Shown here: positions 20,089-27,678 of the stretch, one piece after another | How the letters are laid out: the number at the start of each line of letters is the position of its first letter | Position numbering within the stretch: position 1 is the first letter of the stretch | From: Streptococcus sp. CSL10205-OR2 | GTDB lineage: Bacteria > Bacillota > Bacilli > Lactobacillales > Streptococcaceae | Direction: 5' to 3' | Length of the DNA stretch: 40,410 nt | NCBI RefSeq assembly: GCF_025660655.1 | Contig: NZ_JAOTIN010000014.1 | Coordinates: forward strand, 1 to 40,410 | Program-made: the position numbers and the translations under genes | The notes under the pieces: model-generated | What the model was told of the DNA's origin: nothing | Databases searched by the model: none | The model's input: the letters and a program-made list of their open reading frames with translations, nothing else

Positions 20089-20097
20089 ATTATAACA
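20089..20097 (-). promoter_or_regulatory. gyrB extended -10 promoter
   Basis: On the minus strand TGT-TATAAT (20097-20089); a second TATAAT lies about 15 bp downstream. Neither has a clear -35. gyrB promoters are often supercoiling sensitive, but nothing here proves that. Confidence 0.45.
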
Positions 20098-20146
20098 TAT
20101 TTTTATGTTTTTTACACTATTTTGAATAGAGAAAAAAGCCCTATTT

Positions 20147-21361
20147 CTAGAACTTTTCTTCATCGGTCAATTCTTGTTTTTCAATGAAAGTCTCTTTGTT
20201 TTTTTGATTTTGGTAAGACATTGATAAAATTAGACCAACCCCCAATAAATTGGAAATTAAAGAGCTTCCTCCTTGGGATATAAAAGGTAGCGGAATACCT
20301 GTTAGAGGAAGAACACCAATGGCAGCCCCAATATTTTCAAAAATATGGAACAAAATCATCATAATAAATCCTGTTGAAATGTATGTGTAAAAGAGGTTAT
20401 TGGTCTCAAAAGTCACTCGAATCATACGATAGATTAAAAATAAATAGAGTCCTAAGAGAATGCTTGAGCCGATAAAACCAAAATTTTCAGCAATTACTGT
20501 AAAAATCATATCACTTTCTCTAACAGGAACCGCTAAATCAACCACATTAAGACCTTTACCAGTAAAGCCACCACTTCCTATAGAAATCATTCCTTGGGTT
20601 TGTTGGTAAGCGATAGAATCGGCAAAATCAAAAGGATTTAACCAAGCTGAAATACGGTTAATCTGATAGGTATCCATTCCTAACTGATAAAAGAAAGATT
20701 TGCCTGTTGGAGAAAGAAATACAGCCAAAAATCCAACTGTTCCAGTAATAATCAAGGTTGTCACAAAAACAATTAACTGCCAAGAAATACCTGATAATAA
20801 AATAAGCCCCGACAAGATAGCCATAAACACTAAGGCGGTCCCTAAATCTTTTTGTAAAGCCAGTAAAAATAAAACAGGAAGCGTTAATAAACCATAAACT
20901 AAAAGCAACTTCAAATCATCCTTAAAATAGCGGTTAACAACATCTTGCTGTAATTTAACAGTTGCCTGTGACAACATCAAAATATAGGAAATTTTCATGA
21001 ATTCTGAAGGTTGAAATAAGGTTGTATTTCCTATTGTAATCCAGTTTTTGGCTCCTGTTAGAGCCACTAATTGAGGACTATAAAAAAACAGAGGCAACAT
21101 CATCAAGATAATACCAAACACATAGAGAAAAGGGGTCATTTTCCACAAAAATTCAGTGCTAAATAACATAACGATAAAACTCAGAACAAATCCAAGTAAA
21201 ATCCATAAAACTTGTTGTATCAAAACAGTTGAGAGGTTTTGAGGATAGTCATGGTTGATGGCTATATAAACAGCTAATAAACCAATAATTAATAAAATAA
21301 AAACTGGCAAAATTAACAAATAATCAATTCTATTATCAATGATTTTTTTAAATTTTTCCAT
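20147..21361 (-). CDS. rodA: SEDS peptidoglycan polymerase RodA
   Basis: RodA is a membrane glycosyltransferase of the SEDS family that polymerises lipid II with a class B PBP; in cocci it drives peripheral growth. The 404-residue protein has about ten transmembrane helices. SEDS motifs are present: LTGAKNWITIGNTTLFQPSE, then VIAENFGFIGS and the C-terminal PLTGIPLPFISQGGSSL. FtsW is the closest alternative; the N-terminus and the position next to gyrB match streptococcal rodA. A clear downstream terminator was not found before gyrB. Confidence 0.92.
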   Translation of the reverse strand: MEKFKKIIDNRIDYLLILPVFILLIIGLLAVYIAINHDYPQNLSTVLIQQVLWILLGFVLSFIVMLFSTEFLWKMTPFLYVFGIILMMLPLFFYSPQLVALTGAKNWITIGNTTLFQPSEFMKISYILMLSQATVKLQQDVVNRYFKDDLKLLLVYGLLTLPVLFLLALQKDLGTALVFMAILSGLILLSGISWQLIVFVTTLIITGTVGFLAVFLSPTGKSFFYQLGMDTYQINRISAWLNPFDFADSIAYQQTQGMISIGSGGFTGKGLNVVDLAVPVRESDMIFTVIAENFGFIGSSILLGLYLFLIYRMIRVTFETNNLFYTYISTGFIMMILFHIFENIGAAIGVLPLTGIPLPFISQGGSSLISNLLGVGLILSMSYQNQKNKETFIEKQELTDEEKF

Positions 21362-21461
21362 GACGACCCCTCAAATTTTTTGTCATTTTATTATATCATG
21401 ATTTTTAAATATTGCTTGTTTTTTTCCTGTTAAAAATAAGGACTTTTATTTACTCGCAAAT

Positions 21462-21496
21462 AAAAAACAACCCTCTTATAATAATCTTAAGGGTTG
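21462..21496 (-). terminator. Terminator after tRNA-Arg
   Basis: CAACCCT (21468-21474) pairs with AGGGTTG (21490-21496), and the A-run 21462-21467 gives the minus-strand U-tract. Confidence 0.65.
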
Positions 21497-21504
21497 ATAT
21501 GTGA

Positions 21505-21576
21505 TGTCCCCTGTAGGAATCGAACCTACAACGACTTCTTAGGAGGAAGTTGTTATATCCATTTAACTAAGGGAAC
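21505..21576 (-). tRNA. tRNA-Arg (anticodon CCU)
   Basis: The minus strand folds into a clean 72-nt cloverleaf: acceptor GTTCCCT/AGGGGAC with one G-T pair, D stem GTTA/TAAC, anticodon stem ACTTC/GAAGT around loop CTCCTAA (anticodon CCT, reading AGG), T stem GTAGG/CCTAC around TTCGATT, and discriminator A. The next bases are TCA, so CCA is not encoded and must be added. It begins only 5 nt beyond the A-run of the rplS terminator. Its 3' end is a typical target for integrases, but nothing is inserted here. Confidence 0.95.
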
Positions 21577-21580
21577 TGAT

Positions 21581-21610
21581 AAAAAAATCTGCTCAAATGA
21601 GCAGATTTTT
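21581..21610 (-). terminator. Terminator after rplS
   Basis: A perfect 12-bp stem (AAAAATCTGCTC 21583-21594, GAGCAGATTTTT 21599-21610) with AAAT loop; the A's at 21581-21587 are the minus-strand U-tract. tRNA-Arg starts right after it. Confidence 0.8.
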
Positions 21611-21619
21611 GAAATCATC

Positions 21620-21967
21620 TTAACGACGAATTTCTTTAATACGAGCTGCTTTACCTTGCAAAGCACGTAAGTAGTAAAGTTTCGCACGACGAACTTTACC
21701 GTAACGAACAACTTCAATTTTATCAACACGAGGTGTGTGAAGTGGGAAAGTACGTTCTACACCGATACCGCTTGATAATTTACGAACAGTATACATTTCT
21801 GAGATACCTTGACCTTTACGAGAGATAACAACACCCTCAAAGATCTGGATACGTTCACGAGTTCCTTCAACAACTTTCGCATGAACACGAACAGTGTCAC
21901 CAGGGCGAAACGCAGGGATATCAGTACGAAGTTGACCTTCAGTCAAACTTTGAATTAATGGATTCAT
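21620..21967 (-). CDS. rplS: 50S ribosomal protein L19
   Basis: L19 sits at the 30S-50S interface of the ribosome. The 115-residue protein is full length, with [20 protein letters not shown] (about 21-40), [31 protein letters not shown] and the C-terminal [20 protein letters not shown]. The start has AAGGAG upstream. It has its own promoter and an 80-nt structured leader, and is followed by a terminator and tRNA-Arg. Confidence 0.98.
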   Translation of the reverse strand: MNPLIQSLTEGQLRTDIPAFRPGDTVRVHAKVVEGTRERIQIFEGVVISRKGQGISEMYTVRKLSSGIGVERTFPLHTPRVDKIEVVRYGKVRRAKLYYLRALQGKAARIKEIRR

Positions 21968-22047
21968 TTTATTTTCTCCTTATCTTACTAATCTTAAGAG
22001 CCATTGTCTTAGCGGATTAGCCGTTTATTGTGTGTCCATTACACACG
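21968..22047 (-). promoter_or_regulatory. Probable L19 leader RNA (autoregulatory 5' UTR)
   Basis: The predicted transcript start to the rplS ATG leaves about 80 nt containing the hairpin TGTGTGTAATGGACACACA and a second element CGGCTAATCCG, followed by AAGGAG. Firmicutes have a known L19 leader class bound by the ribosomal protein; the position fits, but I matched it only by placement and general shape. Confidence 0.5.
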
Positions 22048-22053
22048 CAGTCT

Positions 22054-22082
22054 ATTTTATCAAATTATCTTAATAATGTAAA
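22054..22082 (-). promoter_or_regulatory. rplS promoter
   Basis: On the minus strand TTTACA (22082-22077), 17-bp spacer, TAAAAT (22059-22054). Confidence 0.65.
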
Positions 22083-22102
22083 GATAAATTTTAGTTTAGA
22101 AC

Positions 22103-23308
22103 TTAATATTTTTGTTCCCCATAGATACTATTTCTTTTACCAAAACTCATAGTAAAGACCATAACAATAAAGAAATAAGGGAGATTTTCCATACCAAAAA
22201 CTTCCGCTCCAATTAAAATAGGTGCTAAGAAGGTACTTGTAGCACTACCAAACACACTAGCATAGCCAAGAGCCGCAACCAAAGAAATGGGAAGTCCAAA
22301 AATTGGAGCCAAAACGACACCCAAACTTGAACCGATAGCAAATAGTGGCGTTACTTCACCGCCTTGAAAACCAACGGCTAATGTTAGTAAAGTAAGCACT
22401 AATTTTAATAGCCAATCATAGCTTAAAATGCTACCGCCAGAAAAACTCGCTGAAATCAGATTTGTTCCAAGTCCTGAATAACGTCCCATATCTAACAAAA
22501 GAAAAGTAAGTGCTAAGATAGATCCGATAAGAAATATACGAAGATAAGCATTTGGTAACTTATCAGCTAACCATTTTTTTAATTGCTTTAATCCTAAAGC
22601 AAAAAAATTACCCGTCAAACCAAATAATAAACCTAATAGAGCTAATTTCATAAATAAAATTGGGGTAATCGTTAAAGAAATATCAACTGGCACTTCAAAA
22701 TGCTCTAATCCTAGAAAATGTGAGGTTTGACTTGCAGTGTAAGAAGCCACTAAAACAGGGACTAAAGCAAACAATCTGATACGACCAATAAATAATACTT
22801 CAATAGCAAATAAGGTTGCCGCAAGAGGCGTTTGAAAAAGACCAGCAAATCCAGCTGCCATACCCGTCATTAAAAATAGACGACGATTATCTTCTTCAAA
22901 TGTTTTAGTGAAAAAATTTGAAATAGTGGCACCAATTTGAACAGCAACACCTTCACGACCAGCACTACCACCAAATAAATGAGTCACCCAAGTCGTCAAG
23001 ATAATTAAGGGAATTAATCTCTTAGGAATTGTCTTATCTTGACCATGACCAACCCGAAAAACTAAACCCATACCACCATTTGCTTTGCCACCATAATACT
23101 GGTATAAAAATATAATAAGAAGACCAGAAAAGCCTAGAAACGGAATTAAAAACATAGGATAGTCTGATCGTATGTCTCCAATTAAAAGGAGAATACGACC
23201 AAAAACCATATCAAAGGCACCTGTTATTAAACCAATCACGACACCCATAATAATGAACAAGAGTTGTTTTTTGGCAAATATTAGAATGTTCTTGCTGTTA
23301 GTAGTCAT
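22103..23308 (-). CDS. CLC-family anion antiporter, probably CLC-F (fluoride/proton) type
   Basis: The 401-residue protein has the CLC fold with about ten hydrophobic segments. The gating glutamate is Glu119 in FGGSAGREGVAVQIG, and a late pore motif is GFQGGEVTPLFAIGSSLG. Where chloride transporters have GSGIP, this protein has GMGLV with Met80. In the CLC-F clade a methionine replaces that serine; the Enterococcus casseliflavus CLC-F has Met79 and Glu118, the same 39-residue spacing. I infer fluoride export; annotations usually say voltage-gated chloride channel. It overlaps the chorismate mutase gene by 11 nt, so the two are co-transcribed. No fluoride riboswitch is visible upstream. Confidence 0.85.
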   Translation of the reverse strand: MTTNSKNILIFAKKQLLFIIMGVVIGLITGAFDMVFGRILLLIGDIRSDYPMFLIPFLGFSGLLIIFLYQYYGGKANGGMGLVFRVGHGQDKTIPKRLIPLIILTTWVTHLFGGSAGREGVAVQIGATISNFFTKTFEEDNRRLFLMTGMAAGFAGLFQTPLAATLFAIEVLFIGRIRLFALVPVLVASYTASQTSHFLGLEHFEVPVDISLTITPILFMKLALLGLLFGLTGNFFALGLKQLKKWLADKLPNAYLRIFLIGSILALTFLLLDMGRYSGLGTNLISASFSGGSILSYDWLLKLVLTLLTLAVGFQGGEVTPLFAIGSSLGVVLAPIFGLPISLVAALGYASVFGSATSTFLAPILIGAEVFGMENLPYFFIVMVFTMSFGKRNSIYGEQKY

Positions 23309-23573
23309 CTCTTAGTCTCTCTTCTTGAAATTTTTTTGAGTGAAACATGATATCTTTAAAAGTAGCTACGATTGCTTCTTGATATAAATCATTTTTAATC
23401 TCTTGAGTAACTTTTTTTAAAACGTCTTCTTCTCTTTGTTGATCTAAAACTGGCATATTGTGAGACTTTTTATAGGCAACAACTTGACTAACTAGTGTCA
23501 TTCTCTCTTCTAAAAGACTGATAAGTGTTTTATCAATAAGGTCAATAGCTTGACGACTTTTTTCTAATGTCAT
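23298..23573 (-). CDS. Chorismate mutase, AroQ type
   Basis: The 91-residue single-domain, all-helical protein matches type II chorismate mutase, which converts chorismate to prephenate for Phe and Tyr synthesis. Helix 1 has RQAIDLIDKTLISLLEERM, followed by VVAYKKSHNMPVLDQQREE; the Arg and Lys residues in these stretches are the usual substrate ligands. There is no fusion to DAHP synthase or prephenate dehydratase. It is the first gene of a two-gene transcript with the CLC antiporter. The pairing is a common streptococcal arrangement with no obvious metabolic link. Confidence 0.9.
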   Translation of the reverse strand: MTLEKSRQAIDLIDKTLISLLEERMTLVSQVVAYKKSHNMPVLDQQREEDVLKKVTQEIKNDLYQEAIVATFKDIMFHSKKFQEERLRDDY

Positions 23574-23600
23574 ATTAACTCCAATTCTAAGGTTTCTTTC

Positions 23601-23629
23601 ATTATAAAGGATTACAAGAAACTTGACAA
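23601..23629 (-). promoter_or_regulatory. Promoter of the chorismate mutase-CLC operon
   Basis: On the minus strand TTGTCA (23629-23624), 17-bp spacer, TATAAT (23606-23601); the start codon is about 20 nt beyond the predicted transcript start. Confidence 0.75.
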
Positions 23630-23671
23630 GCCAAGTAAGAACACCATTAGTCTACTAATAAATCATACTAA

Positions 23672-23700
23672 AGAGGCTAGAACAAAAGTATCTAGCCTCT
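23672..23700 (-). terminator. Terminator after the flavodoxin gene
   Basis: A perfect 10-bp stem AGAGGCTAGA/TCTAGCCTCT (23672-23681, 23691-23700) lies 127 bp past the flavodoxin stop. The stem core AGAGGCTAG also occurs in the serB terminator at 15385-15393. U-tracts are weak on both sides. Confidence 0.5.
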
Positions 23701-23827
23701 AGTCTTTATTTCATTTTATAACATAAGCATTAAGAAAGTGTTATTAAGCTGATAAATGCCTTTCTAAAACTTTACTAAATATCAAAAGACAATAGATTTT
23801 TTAAAATAATTGATTTTAGGTAATTTT

Positions 23828-24274
23828 TTAGTCAGTAAGTTTATTAGAAATTTCTTCTGCAAAAGCTTCTAAACGCTCAATATCTTCTTCTTCAGCAGCC
23901 AAATCAACTTTGACACTGTCAGCTCCTTTAGTTGCTCCAGTCATTGCAAAAGCCTCCTCAAAGTCATCAACTGACTGGCAAAAATTATCATAAAAAGTAT
24001 CCCCTGAGCCAACAACACCATAAATTTTTTCAGAAAGATCTAATTCTTTTAAATCATCATAAAAATCAAGTATTTCATCAGGCAACTCACCTTCACCATA
24101 AGTATAGGTAGCAACAATGACAATATCGCCATCTTCAAAATCACTAGCATCAACAGTTGTACACTCATTAACATCAACGGTATGTCCTAGCTCTTCTAAT
24201 TTTTTAGCAACGATATCGGCAATCTCTTCTGTGTTACCTGTCATACTAGCATAAACAATTTGTGCAAAAGCCAT
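23828..24274 (-). CDS. Flavodoxin
   Basis: The 148-residue protein is a short-chain flavodoxin. The FMN phosphate loop is SMTGNTEEIADI (residues 10-21), the second FMN loop is ATYTYGEGELPDE, and GVVGSGDTFYDNFCQSVD (about 86-103) is the third. It serves as a low-potential electron carrier in the cytosol, probably for Fe-S or reductive enzymes; the partner is not evident here. It has its own promoter right after add. The protein is very acidic, as usual. Confidence 0.93.
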   Translation of the reverse strand: MAFAQIVYASMTGNTEEIADIVAKKLEELGHTVDVNECTTVDASDFEDGDIVIVATYTYGEGELPDEILDFYDDLKELDLSEKIYGVVGSGDTFYDNFCQSVDDFEEAFAMTGATKGADSVKVDLAAEEEDIERLEAFAEEISNKLTD

Positions 24275-24300
24275 AGTTTCCTCCTCATTATAATGGTCTT

Positions 24301-24330
24301 ATTATATCATAAATAATCAATTGAAAACAA
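24301..24330 (-). promoter_or_regulatory. Flavodoxin promoter
   Basis: On the minus strand TTGTTT (24330-24325), 18-bp spacer, TGA-TATAAT (extended -10, 24309-24301). It sits between the add stop and the flavodoxin start. Confidence 0.6.
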
Positions 24331-24335
24331 TTAGA

Positions 24336-25358
24336 TTATAAGAGATAGGGATGATAGCTCTCTTCTAAACGTTTTAAGAGAGCATCTTTTTCTTCAGTAG
24401 TTGTAAAACTAGCTAAAATCGCATTTTGATTGAAGTGATAAAAGTCAGAAATACTTGTATTAAAATACTGATGGTACAAGGCATACTCTTTTGTTAAATT
24501 GGTATTAGAGACCGTTCGATTATCGGTATTTATCGTTAGTTTAAGACCTGCTTCATAAAACAATTGATATGGAAATTCTGCAATATTTTTTGCAGCCTTT
24601 GTTTGTAAATTACTAGTCAGACACATTTCTGCGGTAGCATCAGATTTTACAAAATCTGCTACTAAGTCTTTTTTTCTATACAAAGCCGTCACATGACCAA
24701 AGCGTTTGATACCAAGATTTAACCCATCACTAACATTATTTGGGCAATGACATTCACCTGCATGAAAGGTTAAAGGAAGTCCCAAATCTTGCGTAGTTTT
24801 AATGATATCTTTTAACTCTGATGTTGGAAAGTCTGCCTCATTACCAGCAAAATCAAAACCGACCAAGCCTCTTGAAGAGAGTCTAACAACCTCTTTAAAA
24901 ATGCCTTGTGTGACTTCTTTTTGACTTTGTTTCAAGCCACAAACCAATAAACGTGCTATAATGTCAAACTCTTTCATCGCATTGTTTAAACCATCAAGAA
25001 CAGCTTCAACAGTATCAAGAGCGGAAAGATTTTCATCCATAGACAATTCTGGTGCAAATCGCACTTCAATGTAGATAACATTTTCTTTTGCAGCTTGTTT
25101 AACGACATCGTACGCCGCAAGCGAAAGTGCCTCTTTTGTTTGTAATAATGGTCTAATAAAATCAAATGTCTTTAAATAATCCATAAGATTATCAGAGTCT
25201 TCTGCTACTGTTACTAATTGTTTTAAGGCTTTATCTTCAGATGGTATGACAATATTTGCCATCATAGCCAATTGTCTTATCACCTCTAAAGACAAGGAGC
25301 CATCTAAGTGACAATGGAGTTCTGTTTTCTTTAAATCGTGCCATTTATTATCAGTCAT
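24336..25358 (-). CDS. add: Adenosine deaminase
   Basis: Adenosine deaminase converts adenosine to inosine in purine salvage. It has 340 residues. The zinc ligands His15 and His17 lie in [11 protein letters not shown]. The catalytic His/Glu region is [16 protein letters not shown], and the metal-binding aspartate lies in [13 protein letters not shown]. Most Add proteins have NTDDP at the last motif; here the second Asp is Asn, a variant I believe other streptococci share. It is divergent from the GNAT gene and transcribed towards flavodoxin. Confidence 0.93.
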   Translation of the reverse strand: MTDNKWHDLKKTELHCHLDGSLSLEVIRQLAMMANIVIPSEDKALKQLVTVAEDSDNLMDYLKTFDFIRPLLQTKEALSLAAYDVVKQAAKENVIYIEVRFAPELSMDENLSALDTVEAVLDGLNNAMKEFDIIARLLVCGLKQSQKEVTQGIFKEVVRLSSRGLVGFDFAGNEADFPTSELKDIIKTTQDLGLPLTFHAGECHCPNNVSDGLNLGIKRFGHVTALYRKKDLVADFVKSDATAEMCLTSNLQTKAAKNIAEFPYQLFYEAGLKLTINTDNRTVSNTNLTKEYALYHQYFNTSISDFYHFNQNAILASFTTTEEKDALLKRLEESYHPYLL

Positions 25359-25408
25359 ATCGTGCTTCTTTCACTTGTGATGTTGCTTTATATCATAACA
25401 TATTTCTC

Positions 25409-25437
25409 TTGATTTTCCAGTTTTTCTGTGATATATT
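25409..25437 (+). promoter_or_regulatory. Promoter of the GNAT-nrnA operon
   Basis: TTGATT (25409-25414), 17-bp spacer, TATATT (25432-25437), 28 bp before the GNAT start. Confidence 0.65.
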
Positions 25438-25464
25438 TTGAATACTATTTGAGAGGAGTCATTT

Positions 25465-25905
25465 ATGTGGTGTTTTAAACGTTTTGACCAATTAACCTCC
25501 GAAGAATTATTCATCATTTTAAAAGAACGAGTACGAGTCTTTGTGGTTGAACAACATTGTGCCTATCAAGAAATTGATGAGGATGATTTAACTGCCATTC
25601 ACGTCTTTTCTCTTAAAGATAAAGAATTAATGGCTTATTGTCGACTTATTCCTCAAGAAAATCAGGTGAAATTGGGACGTGTATTAGTGCCTCTTTTGTT
25701 TCGTCAAAAAGGATTGGGCAAGAAATTAGTTCTAAAAGCGATAGATTTTTGGCAACAACACTACAAAGTGCCACTTTTTGCGCAAGCACAAGCTTACTTG
25801 AAGGAATTTTATCAAGAATTTGGCTTTGAAACCATTTCTGAGGTATACCTTGAAGATGACATCCCTCACATTGACATGATATTAACAAAAAACAGTAAAG
25901 GATAG
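25465..25905 (+). CDS. ElaA-like GNAT acetyltransferase
   Basis: The 146-residue protein has the ElaA form of the GNAT fold: LKERVRVFVVEQHCAYQEID near residue 20 and the acetyl-CoA loop around LGRVLVPLLFRQKGLGKKLV (about 70-90, with the R/Q-x-x-G-x-G/L pattern). The acceptor substrate is unknown. The gene ends 3 nt before nrnA and its GGAG lies 7 nt before the ATG, so the two form one unit. It is unrelated to the GNAT remnant at 27311. Confidence 0.88.
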   Translation: MWCFKRFDQLTSEELFIILKERVRVFVVEQHCAYQEIDEDDLTAIHVFSLKDKELMAYCRLIPQENQVKLGRVLVPLLFRQKGLGKKLVLKAIDFWQQHYKVPLFAQAQAYLKEFYQEFGFETISEVYLEDDIPHIDMILTKNSKG

Positions 25906-25908
25906 TTT

Positions 25909-26859
25909 ATGACAACCTATAAAACCATTTTAGAAAAAATTAAAGAACACCAGACGATTATTATTCATCGTCATATGAAACCTGATCCCGATGCTATTGG
26001 TAGTCAGGTGGGATTAAAACTTTTAATTCAGCATAATTTCCCCGAAAAAAAAATTCTGGCTACTGGTTTTAATGAGCCAACACTAGAATGGTTAGCCAAA
26101 ATGGATACTGTATTAGATAGTGATTTTAAAGAGGCTTTGGTTATTGTCACAGATACAGCAAATACGCCTCGTATTGATGACAAACGTTATAACAATGGCA
26201 ATTATTTAATTAAAATGGACCACCATCCAAATGATGATCCTTATGGAGATCTTTATTTTGTTGATACCAATGCATCAAGTGCTAGTGAAATTGTTGCTGA
26301 TTTTGCTTATCAAATGCAATTAGAATTAACTTCAGATGTCGCACGTCTTCTTTATGCTGGTATTGTGGGAGATACTGGGCGTTTTCTTTATCCAGCAACT
26401 AGTGGTAAAACGTTAGAAATTGCTAGCCAACTACGTCAGTTTGATTTTGATTTTTCTGAAATTTCTAGACAAATGGATTCCTTCCCTTATAAAATTGCTA
26501 AACTACAAGGCTTTGTCTATGATCATTTAGAAATTGATGAAAATGGTGTCGCGCGTGTTTTTCTCACCAAAGACATCATGGATAAATTCCAAGTAAGTGA
26601 TGCTGAAACAGCAGCCATTGTCTCTGCACCTGGTAAAATTGACTCAATTGTGACTTGGGCAATCTTTGTTGAACAACCAGACGGTCATTACCGCGTTCGT
26701 TTAAGAAGCAAGACCGTTGTTATTAATGGCATTGCTAAAAATCATGATGGTGGTGGTCATCCTCTTGCTAGTGGTGCCAACTCATACTCTGATGAAGAAA
26801 ATGATGCAATTTACCAAGAATTAAGAGAAGCTGTCAAGCAAGATAAAAACACTAAATAA
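25909..26859 (+). CDS. nrnA: Bifunctional oligoribonuclease/pAp phosphatase NrnA (DHH family)
   Basis: NrnA degrades very short RNAs (2-5 nt) and dephosphorylates 3'-phosphoadenosine 5'-phosphate. The 316-residue protein has HRHMKPDPDAIGSQVGL (metal-binding HxxPDxD, about 20-36), TDTANTPRID, KMDHHPNDDP (the DHH motif, about 103-112) and the C-terminal DHHA1 signature HDGGGHPLASGA (about 284-295). It has no terminator of its own, so transcripts may run on into rpmE. The AAAGGA ribosome site overlaps the end of the GNAT gene. Confidence 0.92.
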   Translation: MTTYKTILEKIKEHQTIIIHRHMKPDPDAIGSQVGLKLLIQHNFPEKKILATGFNEPTLEWLAKMDTVLDSDFKEALVIVTDTANTPRIDDKRYNNGNYLIKMDHHPNDDPYGDLYFVDTNASSASEIVADFAYQMQLELTSDVARLLYAGIVGDTGRFLYPATSGKTLEIASQLRQFDFDFSEISRQMDSFPYKIAKLQGFVYDHLEIDENGVARVFLTKDIMDKFQVSDAETAAIVSAPGKIDSIVTWAIFVEQPDGHYRVRLRSKTVVINGIAKNHDGGGHPLASGANSYSDEENDAIYQELREAVKQDKNTK

Positions 26860-26883
26860 ACCAGTAAAAAATAAAGAAAAAGG

Positions 26884-26912
26884 TTGTCAAATCATTAAAA
26901 TTTTGATAAACT
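26884..26912 (+). promoter_or_regulatory. rpmE promoter
   Basis: TTGTCA (26884-26889), 17-bp spacer, TAAACT (26907-26912), 57 bp before the L31 start. Confidence 0.55.
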
Positions 26913-26969
26913 AATAGAGTTATTAAACTATGACTCAAAAAGGGTTATGGCAGAAAGGAAAATGACATA

Positions 26970-27230
26970 ATGAAAAAAGATATCCATCCAGATTACCGTC
27001 CAGTAGTATTTCTTGATACGTCAACTGGTTACCAATTCCTTAGTGGTTCAACAAAACCAACTAAAGAAACTGTTGAATTTGAAGGTGAAACTTACCCACT
27101 TATTCGTGTGGAAATTTCATCAGACTCACACCCATTCTATACAGGACGTCAAAAATTTACACAAGCAGACGGACGTGTGGACCGTTTCAACAAAAAATAT
27201 GGTCTTAAAGACGCAAACGCTGCACAATAA
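26970..27230 (+). CDS. rpmE: 50S ribosomal protein L31 type B
   Basis: L31 bridges the two ribosomal subunits. The 86-residue protein begins [20 protein letters not shown] and lacks the CxxC zinc site of type A, so it is the zinc-independent type B (often called rpmE2 or ytiA). The signature [20 protein letters not shown] is complete. In some bacteria type B is induced by zinc starvation; no Zur box is seen here and it may be the only L31. It has its own promoter and a strong terminator. Confidence 0.97.
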   Translation: MKKDIHPDYRPVVFLDTSTGYQFLSGSTKPTKETVEFEGETYPLIRVEISSDSHPFYTGRQKFTQADGRVDRFNKKYGLKDANAAQ

Positions 27231-27243
27231 GCAAGATAATGAT

Positions 27244-27276
27244 AAAAAAGGCATATCCAATGGATATGCCTTTTTT
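27244..27276. terminator. Bidirectional terminator after rpmE
   Basis: AAAAAAGGCATATCC (27244-27258) pairs perfectly with GGATATGCCTTTTTT (27262-27276), with a 3-base loop. It can also end the GNAT remnant transcript on the other strand. Confidence 0.9.
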
Positions 27277-27310
27277 ATACTATTAATGAGAAACGGTTCT
27301 AAAATCTAGT

Positions 27311-27502
27311 TTAATCAGTCGGTTGACTTCTAAAATAATGGTTAATGGGGTAACCATTAAGATCTTTAGAAAATCCTAATGATTGGTAAAAAGCACGAGA
27401 AAGTTTATTTTTGTCGCTTAAATACTCTGACCATTGATTTTCACGATAAATCTGATATACCTCATTAATTCGTTCTGAGCTAAACGTTTTATAGTCAATC
27501 AT
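27311..27502 (-). pseudogene. GNAT acetyltransferase remnant with an internal in-frame deletion
   Basis: The 63-codon frame has a good start (GGAGGGG before ATG) and intact stop. Its first 38 residues (MIDYKTFSSERINEVYQIYR... to KLSRAF) look like the N-terminus of a GNAT enzyme, and the last 25 (YQSLGFSKDLNGYPINHYFR and tail) look like the C-terminus. The whole acetyl-CoA binding core, about 70-90 residues in such proteins, is missing between them. The joint lies at GCTTTT, which could encode AF in both parents (RAF and IAFY), so a short-homology deletion is plausible. It cannot be an active acetyltransferase as it stands. Confidence 0.65.
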
Positions 27503-27620
27503 TTCCCCTCCATAGTACAGTTAGTTCTTTCATTTTAATATTAAGAAAACCCTTAATAACATAATCCTAGCTCTTTTACTATTTCAATAGACTTTGCACC
27601 CTTTTTTGCCCCTTCTCCAT

Positions 27621-27669
27621 AAAAAAAGCCAGTCACTCAAGTGAAAACACTTGATATGACTGGTTTTTT
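27621..27669 (-). terminator. Terminator after hup
   Basis: A long stem (GCCAGTCA, CAAGTG with CACTTG, TGACTGG; 27628-27663) is flanked by seven A's (minus-strand U-tract) and six T's. Confidence 0.85.
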
Positions 27670-27678
27670 AATGTTCTA

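Noticed and set aside
20100..20150. Short AATAG/CTATT pairs after rodA as a terminator
   Set aside because: Stems are only 5 bp with loops of 3 or 11 bases and no matching U-tract; rodA may read through towards gyrB.
23630..23660. AATGGTGTTC upstream of the CLC operon, recalling the GATGGTGTTC part of fluoride riboswitches
   Set aside because: It lies upstream of the operon's own -35 box and so would not be transcribed with it, and the other conserved parts and the pseudoknot partners are missing.
25638..25888. Two overlapping 63-80 codon frames on each strand within the ElaA-like GNAT gene
   Set aside because: Both are alternate frames of a clear GNAT gene.
27013..27309. A 98-codon plus-strand frame overlapping rpmE
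   Set aside because: It is the +1 frame of rpmE running into its terminator; no ribosome site and no conserved content.
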